Below are positions 22,701-34,596 of a stretch of DNA of 64,000 nt, piece by piece (position 1 is the stretch's first letter; every line of letters starts with the position of its first letter). A program made the position numbers and the translations under genes. The DNA is from Isoperla grammatica (lineage: Eukaryota; Arthropoda; Insecta; Plecoptera; Perlodidae). The notes under the pieces were generated by a model. The model saw only the letters and a list, made by a program, of their open reading frames with translations. It made no database searches and had not been told where the DNA came from. The DNA lies in contig OX246745.1 of assembly GCA_945910005.1 (NCBI GenBank), positions 37,350,339-37,414,338 on the forward strand, in the 5' to 3' direction.

Positions 22701-24323
22701 CAGGCTGTCAGTCAAGTAAGCCCGGACATGTGTAGTGAGTATAGTATTGAGTGAGTGTGCAATGCTACTTTGCTTCTGTCAGCCAGGCTGTCAGTCTAGT
22801 AAGCCAGGACATGTGTAGTGAGTATAGTAGTGAGTGTGCAATGCTACGCTGCTTCTGTGAGCCAGGCTGTCAGTCTAGTTAGCCCGGACATGTGTAGTGA
22901 GTATAGTAGTGAGTGAGTGTGCAATGCTACGCTGCTTCTGTGAGCCAAGCTGTCAGTCTAGTAAGCCCGGACATGTGTAGTGAGTATAGTAGTGAGTGTG
23001 CAATGCTACGCTGCGTCTGTCAGCCAGGCTGTCAGTCTAGTAAGCCCGGACATGTGTAGTGAGTATAGTAGTGAGTGAGTGTGCAATGCTACGCTGCTTC
23101 TGTCAGCCAGGCTGTCAGTCTAGTAAGCCCGGACATGTGTAGTGAGTATAGTAGTGAGTGAGTGTGCAATGCTACGCTGCTTCTGTCAGCCAGGCTGTAA
23201 GTCTTGTAAGCCCGGACATGTGTAGTGAGTATAGTATTGAGTGAGTGTGCAATGCTACGCTGCTTCTGTGAGCCAGGCTGTCAGTCTAGTAAGCCCGGAC
23301 ATGTGTAATGAGTATAGTAATAAGTGTGCAATGCTACGCTTCTTCTGTCAGCCAGGCTGTCAGTCTAGTAAGCCCGGACATGTGTAGTGAGTATAGTAGT
23401 GAGTGTGCAATGCTACGCTGCTTCTGTCAGCCAGGCTGTCAGTCTAGTAAGCCCGGACATGTTAATTGAGTATAGTAGTGAGTGTGCATTGCTACGCTGC
23501 TTCTGTGAGCCAGGCTGGCAGTCTAGTAAGCCCAGACATGTGTAGTGAGTATAGTAGTGAGTGAGTGTGCAATGCTACGCTGCTTCTGTGAGCCAGGCTT
23601 TCAGTCTAGTAAGCCCGGACATGAAGTAGTGAGTAAAGTAGTGAGTGTGCAATGCTACGCTGCTTCTGTGAGCCAGGCTGTCAGTCTAGTAAGCCCGGAC
23701 ATGTGTAGTGAGTATGATCGTGAGATTGCAATGCTACGCTGCTTCTGTGAGCCAGGCTGTCAGTCTAGTAAGCCCGGACATGTGTAGTGAGTACAGTCGT
23801 AAATGTACAATGCTACGCTGCTTCTGTGAGCCAGGCTGTCAGTCTAGTAAGCCGAAACATGTGCAGTGAGTATAGTAGTGAGTGAGTGTGCAATGCTACT
23901 TGCTTCTGTCAGCCAGGCTGTGAGTCTAGTAAGCCCGGACATGTGTAGTGAGTATAGTAGTGAGTGAGGGTGCAATGCTACGCTGCTTCTGTCAGCCAGG
24001 CTGTGAGTCTAGTAAGCCCGGACATGTGTAGTAAGTATAGTAGGGAGTGAGTGTGCAATGCTACTCTGCTTTTGTCAGTCTAGTAGGCCCGGACATGTGT
24101 AGTGAGTATAGTAGTGAGTGAGTGTGCAATGCTACGCTGCTTCTGTCAGCCAGGCTGTCAGTCTTGTAAGCCCGGCCACGTGTAGTGAGTATAGAAGTAA
24201 GTGAGTGTGCAATGCTACGCTGCTTCTGTCAGCCAGGCAATCAGTCTAGTAAGCCCGGACATGTGTAGTGAGTATAGTAGTGAGTTTGCAATGCTACGCT
24301 GCTTCTGTGAGCCAGGCTGTCAG
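19800..24323 (+). repeat. A array 4 (about 56 units)
   Basis: Its first 3 kb is a near-identical copy of array 3 (offset 6453). After about 22,808 it diverges. The part from about 22,365 onward reappears in array 5 from 25,951 (GTATCTAG at 22,409 and 25,995; GTTAATTGAG at 23,461 and 27,223). Short 71-bp units lie near 21,410 and 24,068; the second is only about 256 bp before B, so units next to B have been lost. It ends in subtype I fashion with GGCAATCAG. Confidence 0.96.
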
Positions 24324-25124
24324 TTAGTAGGCCCGTACATTGCCCTCGCTGGTTTTAGACTGCCGCGGGCTCATTACAGGACTCGAAAATCATCTTCCCA
24401 CATTTACACATTCCAAGAGCGTAGTTCCCATGTCTGAACCATAGATAGCACCATAACGTCCGTAGACAGTATTGATGCACCTTGCCCAGTGTTTGGCCCC
24501 TTCCCCTAGCAGGCCCCTAGTAGGCTCCTTTTTAGCCCCCAGTAAGCCCCCAGTGGTAGGTCGATTTAGGCTGGTATTACAACTTATGCCAGAAAGAGAA
24601 TTATTAGGACCTCTTTTGAGTCATGGGTGCATATTTGAGAGCACTTTTTAAACATCTAGTTTTTCAAATCTGTATTCATCGCACGTAGCCTTCATCAATA
24701 TTCCACTTTCTACTTTCTCTCTTCTTCCTACTGGCCAGTCCTCTTCCATCGCCCACAAACCCCGTTAAGGGCAGTATTCCAGTTTGAAGCGATGGATGAA
24801 TATGTGATAAATGCCCAATAGAAAAAAGGAATCAAGACAAATCTCGTAAATCGGTTACTGGTTTATTGATAATGAGGGAGCGAGGTCGATTGTTGCGCGA
24901 AAACTACGTAGACCAGTACACACATAGGGAAACTCCCCCTCCCCCCTGCGGAATATTGTAGACCTATATATTATGATAAAGTGATAAATTTGGAGTAGAA
25001 CTTGACTTGTTCGTCACATGGCCAGTGGTGGGTGTGGCACCCAGGGGTGTCCAAAAGGTGAATTTTGCTGATTTTGTGACCATCAATTATTTTTTTTTTA
25101 CAGCCAAACCAATAAACCGACTGA
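24324..25124 (+). repeat. B module copy 4, subtype I (801 bp)
   Basis: Subtype I. Three bases longer than copy 1 because the T-run before ACAG has 10 T instead of 7. Private changes include CTAGCAGGCCCC in the C-run cluster and CCATCAATTAT. It is mosaic: GAGAGCACTTTTTAAAC and CTACTGGCC resemble subtype II, which suggests gene conversion between subtypes. Confidence 0.95.
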
Positions 25125-25950
25125 TATCTCTTTGTTGAAACTTCTTTGTCATTGATTATTGTTTATTCTTTGATTGTATGTATTGAGTTGTTAGATCAAC
25201 GGACACATCTTTGTTGAAACTTCCTTGTCATTGATTGTTGTTTATTCTTTGATTGTATGTATTGAGGTGTTTGATCAACAGACATATCTTTGTTGAAACT
25301 TCTTTGTCATTGATTGTTGTTTATTCTTTGATTGTATGTATTGAGGTATTTGATCAACAGACACATCTTTGTTGAAACTTCTTTGTCATTGATTGTTGTT
25401 TATTCTTTGATGGTATGTATTGAGGTGTTTGATCAACAGACACATCTATGTTGAAACTTCTTTGTCATTGATTGTTGTTTATTCTTTGATTGTTTGTATT
25501 GAGGTGTTTGATCAACAGACTTATCTTTGTTGAAACTTCTTTGTCATTGATTGTTGTTTATTCTTTGATTGTATGTATTGAGGTGTTTGATCAACAGTCA
25601 TATCTTCGTTGAAACTTCCTTGTCATTGATTGTTGTTTATTCTTTGATTGTATGTATTGAGGTGTTTGATCAACAGACATATCTTTGTTGAACCTTCTTT
25701 GTCATTGATTGTTGTGTATTCTTTGATTGTATGTATTGGGGTGTTTGATTAACAAACATATCTTTGTTGAAACTTCCTTGTCATTGATTGTTGTTCATTC
25801 TTTGATTATATGTATTGAGGTGTTTGATCAACAGACATATCTTTGTTGAAGTGTCTTTGTCATTGATTGTTGTTTATTCTTTGATTGTATGTATTGAGGT
25901 GTTTGTTCAACAGACATATCTTCGTTGAAACTTCTTTGTCATTGATTGTT
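25125..25950 (+). repeat. C array 4, shortest (10 units + 35 bp)
   Basis: About half the usual length. A unit with ATTGGGGTG is fused to one with AACAAACATATC near 25,740, which skips units present elsewhere. The array ends straight after the TGTTCAAC unit, so the usual last units are missing. It still stops at CATTGATTGTTG followed by CTTCTGTCAGCC, the same base as every other array. Confidence 0.96.
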
Positions 25951-28900
25951 GCTTCTGTCAGCCAGGCTGTCAGTCTAGTAAGCCCGGACATGTGTATCTA
26001 GTATAGAAGTGAGTGAGTGTGCAATGCTTCGCTGCTTCTGTCAGCCAGGCTGTCAGTCTAGTAAGCCCGGACATGTGTAGTGAGTATAGTAGTGAGTGTG
26101 CAATGCTACAATGCTTCTGTTAGCCAGGCTGTCAGTCTAGTAAGCCCGGACATGTGTAGTGAGTATAGTAGTGAGTGAGTGTGCAATGCTACGCTGCTTC
26201 TGTGAGCCAGGCTGTCAGTCTAGTAAGCCCGGACAGGTGTAGTGAGTAAAGTAGTGAGTGTGCAATGCTACGCTGCTTCTGTGAGCCAGGCTGTCAGTCT
26301 AGTAAGCCCGGACATGTGTAGTGAGTATAGTAGTGAGTGTGCAATGCTACGCTGCTTCTGTGAGCCAGGCTGTCAGTCTAGTTAGCCCGGACATGTGTAG
26401 TGAGTATAGTAGTGAGTGAGTGTGCAATGCTACGCTGCTTCTGTGAGCCAAGCTGTCAGTCTAGTAAGCCCGGACATGTGTAGTTAGTATAGTTGTGAGT
26501 GTGCAATGCTACACTGCTTCTGTGAGCCAGGCTGTGAGTCAAAAAAGCCCGGACATGTGTAGTGAGTATAGTAGTGAGTGAGTGTGCAAGGCAACGCTGC
26601 TTCTGTCAGCCAGGCTTACAGTCTAGTAAGCCCGGACATGTGTAGTGAGTATAGTAGTGAGTGTGCAATGCTACGCTGCTTCTGTCAGCCAGGCTGTCAG
26701 TCTAGTAAGCCCGGACATGTGTAGTGAGTATAGTAGTGAGTGAGTGATGAGTGTGCAATGCTACGCTGCTTCTGTCAGCCAGGCTGTCAGTCTAGTAAGC
26801 CCGGACATGTGTAGTGAGTATAGTAGTGAGTGAGTGATGAGTGTGCAATGCTACGCTGCTTCTGTCAGCCAGGCTGTCAGTCTAGTAAGCCCGGACATGT
26901 GTAGTGAGTATAGTAGTGAGTGAGTGTGCAATGCTACGCTGCTTCTGTCAGCCAGGCTGTAAGTCTTGTAAGCCCGGACATGTGTAGTGAGTATAGTATT
27001 GAGTGAGAATGCAATGCTACGCTGCTTCTGTGAGCCAGGCTGTCAGTCTAGTAAGCCCGGACATGTGTAATGAGTATAGTAATAAGTGTGCAATGCTACG
27101 CTGCTTCTGTCAGCCAGGCTGTCAGTCTAGTAAGCCCGGACATGTGTAGTGAGTATAGTAGTGAGTGTGCAATGCTACGCTGCTTCTGTCAGCCAGGCTG
27201 TCAGTCTAGTAAGCCCGGACATGTTAATTGAGTATAGTAGTGAGTGTGCATTGCTACGCTGCTTCTGTGAGCCAGGCTGGCAGTCTAGTAAGCCCAGACA
27301 TGTGTAGTGAGTATAGTAGTGAGTGAGTGAGCAATGCTACGCTGCTTCTGTGAGCCAGGCTTTCAGTCTAGTAAGCCCGGACATGAAGTAGTGAGTAAAG
27401 TAGTGAGTGTGCAATGCTACGCTGCTTCTGTGAGCCGGGCTGTCAGTCTAGTAAGCCCGGACATGTGTAGTGAGTGTGATAGTGAGATTGCAATGCTACG
27501 CTGCTTCTGTGAGCCAGGCTGTCAGTCTAGTAAGCCAGGACATGTGTAGTGAGTAAAGTCGTGAGTGTGCAATGCTACGCTACTTCTGTCAGCCAGGCTG
27601 TCAGTCTAGTAAGCCCGGACATGTGAAGTGAGTACAGTAGTGAGTGTACAATGCAACGCTGCTTCTGTGAGCCAGGCTGTCAGTCTAGTAAGCCCGGACA
27701 TGTGTCGTGAGTATAGTAGTGAGTGTGCAATGCTACGCTGCTTCTGTGAGCCAGGCTGTCAGTCTAGTAAGCCCGGACATGTGTAGTGAGTACAGTCGTG
27801 AGTGTACAATGCTACGCTGCTTCTGTGAGCCAGGCTGTCAGTCAAGTAAGCCCGGACATGTGCAGTGAGTATAGTAGTGAGTGAGTGTGCAATGCTACGT
27901 GCTTCTGTCAGCCAGGCTGTGAGTCTAGTAAGCCCGGACATGTGTAGTGAGTACAGTCGTGAGTGTACAATGCTACGCTGCTTCTGTGAGCCAGGCTGTC
28001 AGTCTAGTAAGCCGAAACATGTGCAGTGAGTATAGTAGTGAGTGAGTGTGCAATGCTACGTGCTTCTGTCAGCCAGGCTGTGAGTCTAGTAAGCCCGGAC
28101 ATGTGTAGTGAGTATAGTAGTGAGTGAGGGTGCAATGCTACGCTGCTTCTGTCAGCCAGGCTGTGAGTCTAGTAAGCCCGGACATGTGTAGTAAGTATAG
28201 TAGGGAGTGAGTGTGCAATGCTACTCTGCTTCCGTCAGTCTAGTAGGCCCGGACATGTGTAGTGAGTATAGTAGTGAGTGAGTGTGCAATGCTACGCTGC
28301 TTCTGTCAGCCAGGCTGTCAGTCTTGTAAGCCCGGCCACGTGTAGTGAGTATAGAAGTAAGTGAGTGTGCAATGCTACGCTGCTTCTGTCAGCCAGGCTG
28401 TCAGTCAAGTAAGCCCAAACATGTGTAGTGAGTAAAGTAGTGAGTGAGTGTGCAATGCTACGCTGCTTCTGTGAGCCAGGCTGTGGGTCTAGTAAGCCCG
28501 GACATGTGTATTGAGTATAGTAGTGAGTGTGCAATGCTACGCTGCGTCTGTCAGCCAGGCTGTCAGTCTAGTAAGCCCGGACATGTGTAGTGAGTATAGT
28601 AGTAAGTGTGCAATGCTACGCTGCTTCTGTCAGCCGGGCTGTCAGTCTAGTAAGCCCGGACATGTGTAGTGAGTATAGTAGTGAGTGTGCAATGCTACGC
28701 TGCTTCTGTGAGCCAGGCTGTCAGTCTAGTAAGCCCGGACATGTGTAGTGAGTATAGTAGTGAGTGTGCAATGCTACGCTGCTTCTGTGAGCCAGGCTGT
28801 CTGTCTAGTAAGCCCGGACATGTGTAGTGAGTATAGTAGTGAGTGTGCAATGCAACGCTGCTTCTGTCAGCCAGGCAATCAGTCTAGTAAGCCCGGACAT

Positions 28901-31900
28901 GTGTAGTGAGTATAGTAGTGAGTGTGCAATGCTACGCTGCTTCTGTGAGCCAGGCTGTCAGTCAAGTAAGCCCGGACATGTGTAGTGAGTATAGTATTGA
29001 GTGAGTGTGCAATGCTACTTTGCTTCTGTCAGCCAGGCTGTCAGTCTTGTAAGCCCGGACATGTCTAGTGAGTATAGTAGTGAGTGAGTGTGCAATGCTA
29101 CGCTGCTTCTGTGAGCCAGGCTGTCAGTCTAGTAAGCCCGGACATGTCTAGTGAGTATAGTAGTGAGTGAGTGTGCAATGCTACGCTGCTTCTGTCAGCC
29201 AGGCTGTCAGTCTAGTAAGCCCGGACATGTGTAGTGAGTATAGTAGTGAGTGTGCAATGCTTCGCTGCTTCTGTGAGCCAGGCTGTGAGTCTTGTAAGCC
29301 CGGACATGTGTAGTGAGTACAGTAGTGAGTGTGCAATTCTACGCTGCTTCTGTGAGCCAGGCTGTCAGTCTAGTAAGCCCGGACATGTGAAGTGAGTATA
29401 GTAGTGAGTGTGCAATGCTACGCTGCTTCTGTGAGCCAGGCTGTCAGTCTAGTAAGCCCGGACATGTGTAGTGAGTATAGTAGTGAGTGTGCAATGCTAC
29501 GCTGCTTCTGTCAGCCGGGCTGTCAGTCTAGTAGGCCCGGACATGTGAAGTGAGTATAGTAGTGAGTGTGCAATGCTACGCTGCTTCTGTGAGCCAGGCT
29601 GTCAGTCTAGTAAGCCCGGACATGTGTAGTGAGTATAGTAGTGAGTGACTGTGCAATGCTTCGCTGCTTCTGTGAGCCAGGCTGTCAGTCTAGTAAGCCC
29701 GGACATGTGTAGTGAGTATAGTAGTGAGTGTGCAATGCTACGCTGCTTCTGTCAGCCAGGCTGGCAGTCTAGTAAGCCCGGACATGTGTAGTGAGTATAG
29801 TAGTGAGTGAGTGTGCAATGCTATGCTGCTTCTGTGAGCCAGGCTTTCAGTCTAGTAAGCCCGGACATGAAGTAGTGAGTAAAGTAGTGAGTGTGCAATG
29901 CTACTCTGCTTCTGTGAGCCAGGCTGTCAGTCTAGTTAGCCCGGACATGTGTAGTGAGTATAGTAGTGAGATTGCAATGCTACGCTGCTTCTGTGAGCCA
30001 GGCTGTCAGTCTTGTAAGCTCGGACATGTGTAGTGAGTACAGTCGTGAGTGTACAATGCTACGCTGCTTCTGTGAGCCAGGCTGTCAGTCTAGTAAGCCC
30101 GGACATATGCAGTGAGTATAGTAGTGAGTGAGTGTGCAATGCTACGCTGCTTCTGTCAGCCAGGCTGTGAGTCTAGTAAGCCCGGACATGTGTAGTGAGT
30201 ATAGTTGTGAGTGAGTGTGCAATGCTACGCTGCTTCTGTCAGTCAAGTAGGCCCGGACATGTGTAGTGAGTATAGTAGTGAGTGAGTGTGCAATGCTACG
30301 CTGCTTCTGTCAGCCAGGCTGTCAGTCTTGTAAGCCCGGCCACGTGTAGTGAGTATAGTAGTGAGTGAGTGTGCAATGCTACGCTGCTTCTGTCAGCCAG
30401 GCTGTCAGTCAAGTAAGCCCAAACATGTGTAGTGAGTATAGTAGTGAGTGAGTGTGCAATGCTACGTTGTTCTGTGAGCCAGGCTGTGAGTCTAGTAAGC
30501 CGGGACATGTGTATTGAGTATAGTAGTGAGTGTGCATTGCTACGCTGCTTCTGGCAGCCAGGCTGTCAGTCTAGTAAGCCCGGACATGTGAAGTGAGTAT
30601 AGTAGTGAGTGTGCAATGCTACGCTGCTTCTGTGAGCCAAGCTGGCAGTCTATAAAGCCCGGACATGTGTAGTGAGTATAGTAGTGAGTGGGTGTGCAAT
30701 GCTACGCTGCTTCTGTGAGCCAGGCTGTCAGTCTAGTAAGCCCGGACATGTGTAGTGAGTATAGTAGTGAGTGAGTGTGCAATGCTACGCTGCTTCTGTC
30801 AGCCAGGCTTTCAGTCAAGTAAGCCCAAACATGTGTAGTGAGTATAGTAGTGAGTGAGTGTGCAATGCTACGTTGTTCTGTGAGCCAGGCTGTCAGTCTA
30901 GTAAGCCCGGATATGTGTAGTGAGTATAGTAGTGAGTGAGTGTGCAATGCTACGCTGCTTCTGTGAGCCAGGCTGTTAGTCTAGTAAGCCCGGACATGAG
31001 TAGAGAGTATAGTAGTGAGTGTGCAATGCTTCGTTGCTTCTGTGAGCCAGGCTGTCAGTCTAGTAAGCCCGGACATGTGTAGTGAGTATAGTAGTGAGTG
31101 TGCAATGCTACGTTGCTTCTGTGAGCCAGGCTGTCAGTCTAGTAAGCCCGGACATGTGTAGTGGGTATAGTAGTGAGTGTGCAATGCTACGCTGCTTCTG
31201 TTAGCCAGGCTGTCAGTCTAGTAAGCCAATACATGTGTAGTGAGTATAGTAGTGAGTGTGCAATGCTACGCTGCTTCTGTCAGCTAGTTTGTCAGTCTAG
31301 TCAGCCCTGACATGTGCAGTGAGTATAGTAGTGAGTGAGTGTGCAATGCTACGCTGCTTCTGTCAGCCAGGCTGTCAGTCTAGTAAGCCCGGACATGTGT
31401 AGTGAGTATAGTAGTGAGTGTGCAATGCTACGCTGCTTCTGTGAGCCAGGCTGTCAGTCTAGTAAGCCCGGACATGTGCAGTGAGTATAGTAGTGAGCGA
31501 GTGTGCAATGCTACGCTGCTTCTGTCAGCCAGGCTGTGAGTCTAGTAAGCCCGGACATGTGTAGTGAGTATAGTAGTGAGTGAGTGTGCAATGCTACGCT
31601 GCTTCTGTCAGTCTAGTAGGCCCGGACATGTGTAGTGAGTATAGTAGTGAGTGAGTGTGCAATGCTACGCTGCTACTGTCAGCCAGGCTGTCAGTCTTGT
31701 AAGCCCGGCCACGTGTAGTGAGTATAGAAGTGAGTGAGTGTGCAATGCTACGCTGCTTCTGTCAGCCAGGCTGTCAGTCAAGTAAGCCCAAACATGTGTA
31801 GTGAGTATAGTAGGGAGTGAGTGTGCAATGCTACGCTGCTTCTGTCAGCCAGGCTGTCAGTCTAGTAATCCCGGACATGTGAAGTGAGTATAGTAGTGAG

Positions 31901-32180
31901 TGAGTGTGCAATGCTACGCTTCTTCTGTGAGCCAGGCTGTCAGTCTAGTAAGCCCGGACATGTGTAGTGAGTATAGTAGTGAGTGTGCAATGCTACGCTG
32001 CTTCTGTCAGCCAGGCAATCAGTCTAGTAAGCCCGGACATGTGTAGTGAGTATAGTAGTGAGTGTGCAATGCTACGCTGCTTCTGTCAGCCAGGCAATCA
32101 GTCTAGTAAGCCCGGACATGTGTAGTAAGTATAGTAGTGAGTGTGCAATGCTAAGCTGCTTCTGTGAGCCAGGCTGTCAG
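25951..32180 (+). repeat. A array 5 (about 77 units)
   Basis: It starts not with a normal entry block but with units matching the inside of array 4 (from about 22,365). It includes twin 90-bp units at about 26,731-26,910. The first 2.4 kb follows array 4 with a few added units. From about 30,035 it follows array 1. Three 71-bp units (near 28,233, 30,238 and 31,606) show that at least three pre-B segments were joined here. From 30,793 onward it recurs in array 6 from 36,681. Confidence 0.96.
26731..26910 (+). repeat. Two adjacent 90-bp A units
   Basis: Two successive units carry GTGAGTGAGTGATGAGTG instead of GTGAGTG, which adds 11 bp to the 79-bp form. The two copies are identical over the full 90 bp, with a 90-bp offset. 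I saw this variant nowhere else in the window, so this is a very recent single-unit duplication. Confidence 0.85.
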
Positions 32181-32979
32181 TTAGTAGGCCCGTACATTGC
32201 CCTCGCTGGTTTTAGACTGCCGCGGGCTCATTACAGGACTCGAAAATCATCTTCCCACATTTACACATTCCAAGAGCGTAGTTCCCATGTCTGAACCATA
32301 GATAGCACCATAACGTCCGTAGACAGTATTGATGCACCTTGCCCAGTGTTTGGCCCCTTCCCCTAGTAGGCCCCTAGTAGGCTCCTTTTTAGCCTCCAGT
32401 AAGCCCCCAGGGGTAGGTCGATTTAGGCTGGTATTACAACTTATGCCAGAAAGAGAATTATTAGGACCTCTTTTGAGTCATGGGTGCATATTTGAGAGAC
32501 CTTTTTAAACATCTAGTTTTTCAAATCTGTATTCTTCGCACGTAGCCTTCATCAATATTCCACTTTCTACTTTCTCTCTTCTTCCTAATGGCCAGTCCTC
32601 TTCCATCGCCCACAAACCCCGTTAAGGGCAGTATTCCAGTTTCAAGCGATGGATGAATATGTGATAAATGCCCAATAGAAAAAAGGAATCAAGACAAATC
32701 TCGTAAATCGGTTACTGGTTTATTGATAATGAGGGAGCGAGGTCGATTGTTGCGCGAAAACTACGTAGACCAGTACACACATAGGGAAACTCCCCCTCCG
32801 CCCCTGCGGAATATTGTAGACCTATATATTATGATAAAGTGATAAATTTGGAGTAGAACTTGACTTGTTCGTCACATGGCCAGTGGTGGGTGTGGCACCC
32901 AGGGGTGTCCAAAAGGTGAATTTTGCTGATTTTGTGACCATAAATTATTTTTTTACAGCCAAACCAATAAACCGACTGA
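32181..32979 (+). repeat. B module copy 5, subtype I (799 bp)
   Basis: Subtype I, belonging to a subgroup with copies 6 and 8 by CCCCCTCCGCCCC (others have CCCCCTCCCCCC) and CCCAGGGGTAGG. It shares GCCTCCAGTAAG with copy 6 alone. It lies 5967 bp upstream of copy 6, from which I see almost no difference. Confidence 0.95.
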
Positions 32980-34596
32980 TATCTCTTTGTTGAAACTTCT
33001 TTGTCATTGATTGTTGTTTATTCTTTGATTGTATGTATTGAGGTGTTTGATCAACAGACACATCTTTGTTGAAACTTCCTTGTCATTGATTGTTGTTTAT
33101 TCTTTGATTGTATGTATTGAGGTGTTTGATCAACAGACATATCTTTGTTGAAACTTCTTTGTCATTGATTGTTGTTTATTCTTTGATTGTATGTATTGAA
33201 GTGTTTGATCAACAGACATATCTTTGTTGAAACTTCTTTGTCATTGATTGTTGTTTATTCTTTGATTGTATGTATTGAGGTGTTTGATCAACAAACATAT
33301 CTTTGTTGAAACTTCTTTGTCATTGATTGTTGTTTATTCTTTGATTGTATGTATTGAGGTGTTTGATCAACAGACATATCTTTGTTGAAACTTCTTTGTC
33401 ATTGATTGTTGTTTATTCCTTGATTGTATGTATTGAGGTGTTTGATCAACAGACATATCTTTGTTAAAACTTCTTTGTCATTGATTGTTGTTTATTCTTT
33501 GATTGTATGTATTGAGGTGTTTGATCAACAGACATATCTTTGTTGAAACTTCTTTGTCATTGATTGTTGTTTATTCTTTGATGGTATGTATTGAGGTGTT
33601 TGATCAACAGACACATCTATGTTGAAACTTCTTTGTCATTGATTGTTGTTTATTCTTTGATTGTTTGTATTGAGGTGTTTGATCAACAGACTTATCTTTG
33701 TTGAAACTTCTTTGTCATTGATTGTTGTTTATTCTTTGATTGTATGTATTGAGGTGTTTGATCAACAGTCATATCTTCGTTGAAACTTCCTTGACATTGA
33801 TTGTTGTTTATTCTTTGATTGTATGTATTGAGGTGTTTGATCAACAGACATATCTTTGTTGAACCTTCTTTGTCATTGATTGTTGTTTATTCTTTGATTG
33901 TACGTATTGGGGTGTTTGATCAACAGACATATCTTCGTTGAAACTTCTTTGTCATCGTTTGTTGTTTATTTTTTGATTGTTTGTATTGAGGTGTTTGATC
34001 AACAGACATATCTTTGTTGAACCTTCTTTGTCATTGATTGTTGTTTATTCTTTGATTGTATGTATTGAGGTGTTTGATCAACAAACATATCTTTGTTGAA
34101 ACTTCCTTGTCATTGATTGTTGTTCATTCTTTGATTATATGTATTGAGGTGTTTGATCAACAGACATATCTTTGTTGAAGTGTCTTTGTCATTGATTGTT
34201 GTTTATTCTTAAATTGTATGTATTGAGGTGTTTGTTCAACAGACATATCTTCGTTGAAACTTCTTTGTCATTGATTGTTGTTTATTCTTTGATTGCATGT
34301 ATTGAGTTGTTTGATCAACAGACATATCTTTGTTGAAACTTCTTTGTCATTGATTGTTGTTTATTCTTTGATCTTTTGTATTGAGGTGTTTGATCAACAG
34401 ACATATCTTTGTTGAAACTTCTTTGTCATTGATTGTTGTTTATTCTTTGATTGTATGTATTGAGGTGTTTGATCAACAGACATATCTTCGTTGAAACTTC
34501 CTTGTCATTGATTGTTAGTTTATTCTTTGATTGAATGTATTGAGGTGTTTGATCAACAAACATATCTTTGTTGAAACTTCTTTGTCATTGATTGTT
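32980..34596 (+). repeat. C array 5, 20 units + 35 bp
   Basis: Subtype I marker order and exit (GATTGTTAGTTTATTC, GATTGAATG). It has one unit more than arrays 1 and 6. A private TTGTTAAAACTTC unit lies near 33,475, and TTCTTAAATTG (near 34,208) is shared with array 6. Confidence 0.96.

Larger units (their letters stand above)
10081..22810 (+). repeat. Tandem duplication of a 6.3-6.45 kb A-B-C-A segment
   Basis: The segment 10,081 to about 16,370 recurs at 16,376 to about 22,810. Offsets are 6295 before the C array and 6453 after it; the difference is two C units (158 bp). Private variants in B (CATATACAC, GGTTGCATAT) and A (GCGTCG, GTATCTAG, GAAGTAGT) are shared, so the event is recent relative to the general divergence. 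Confidence 0.85.
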
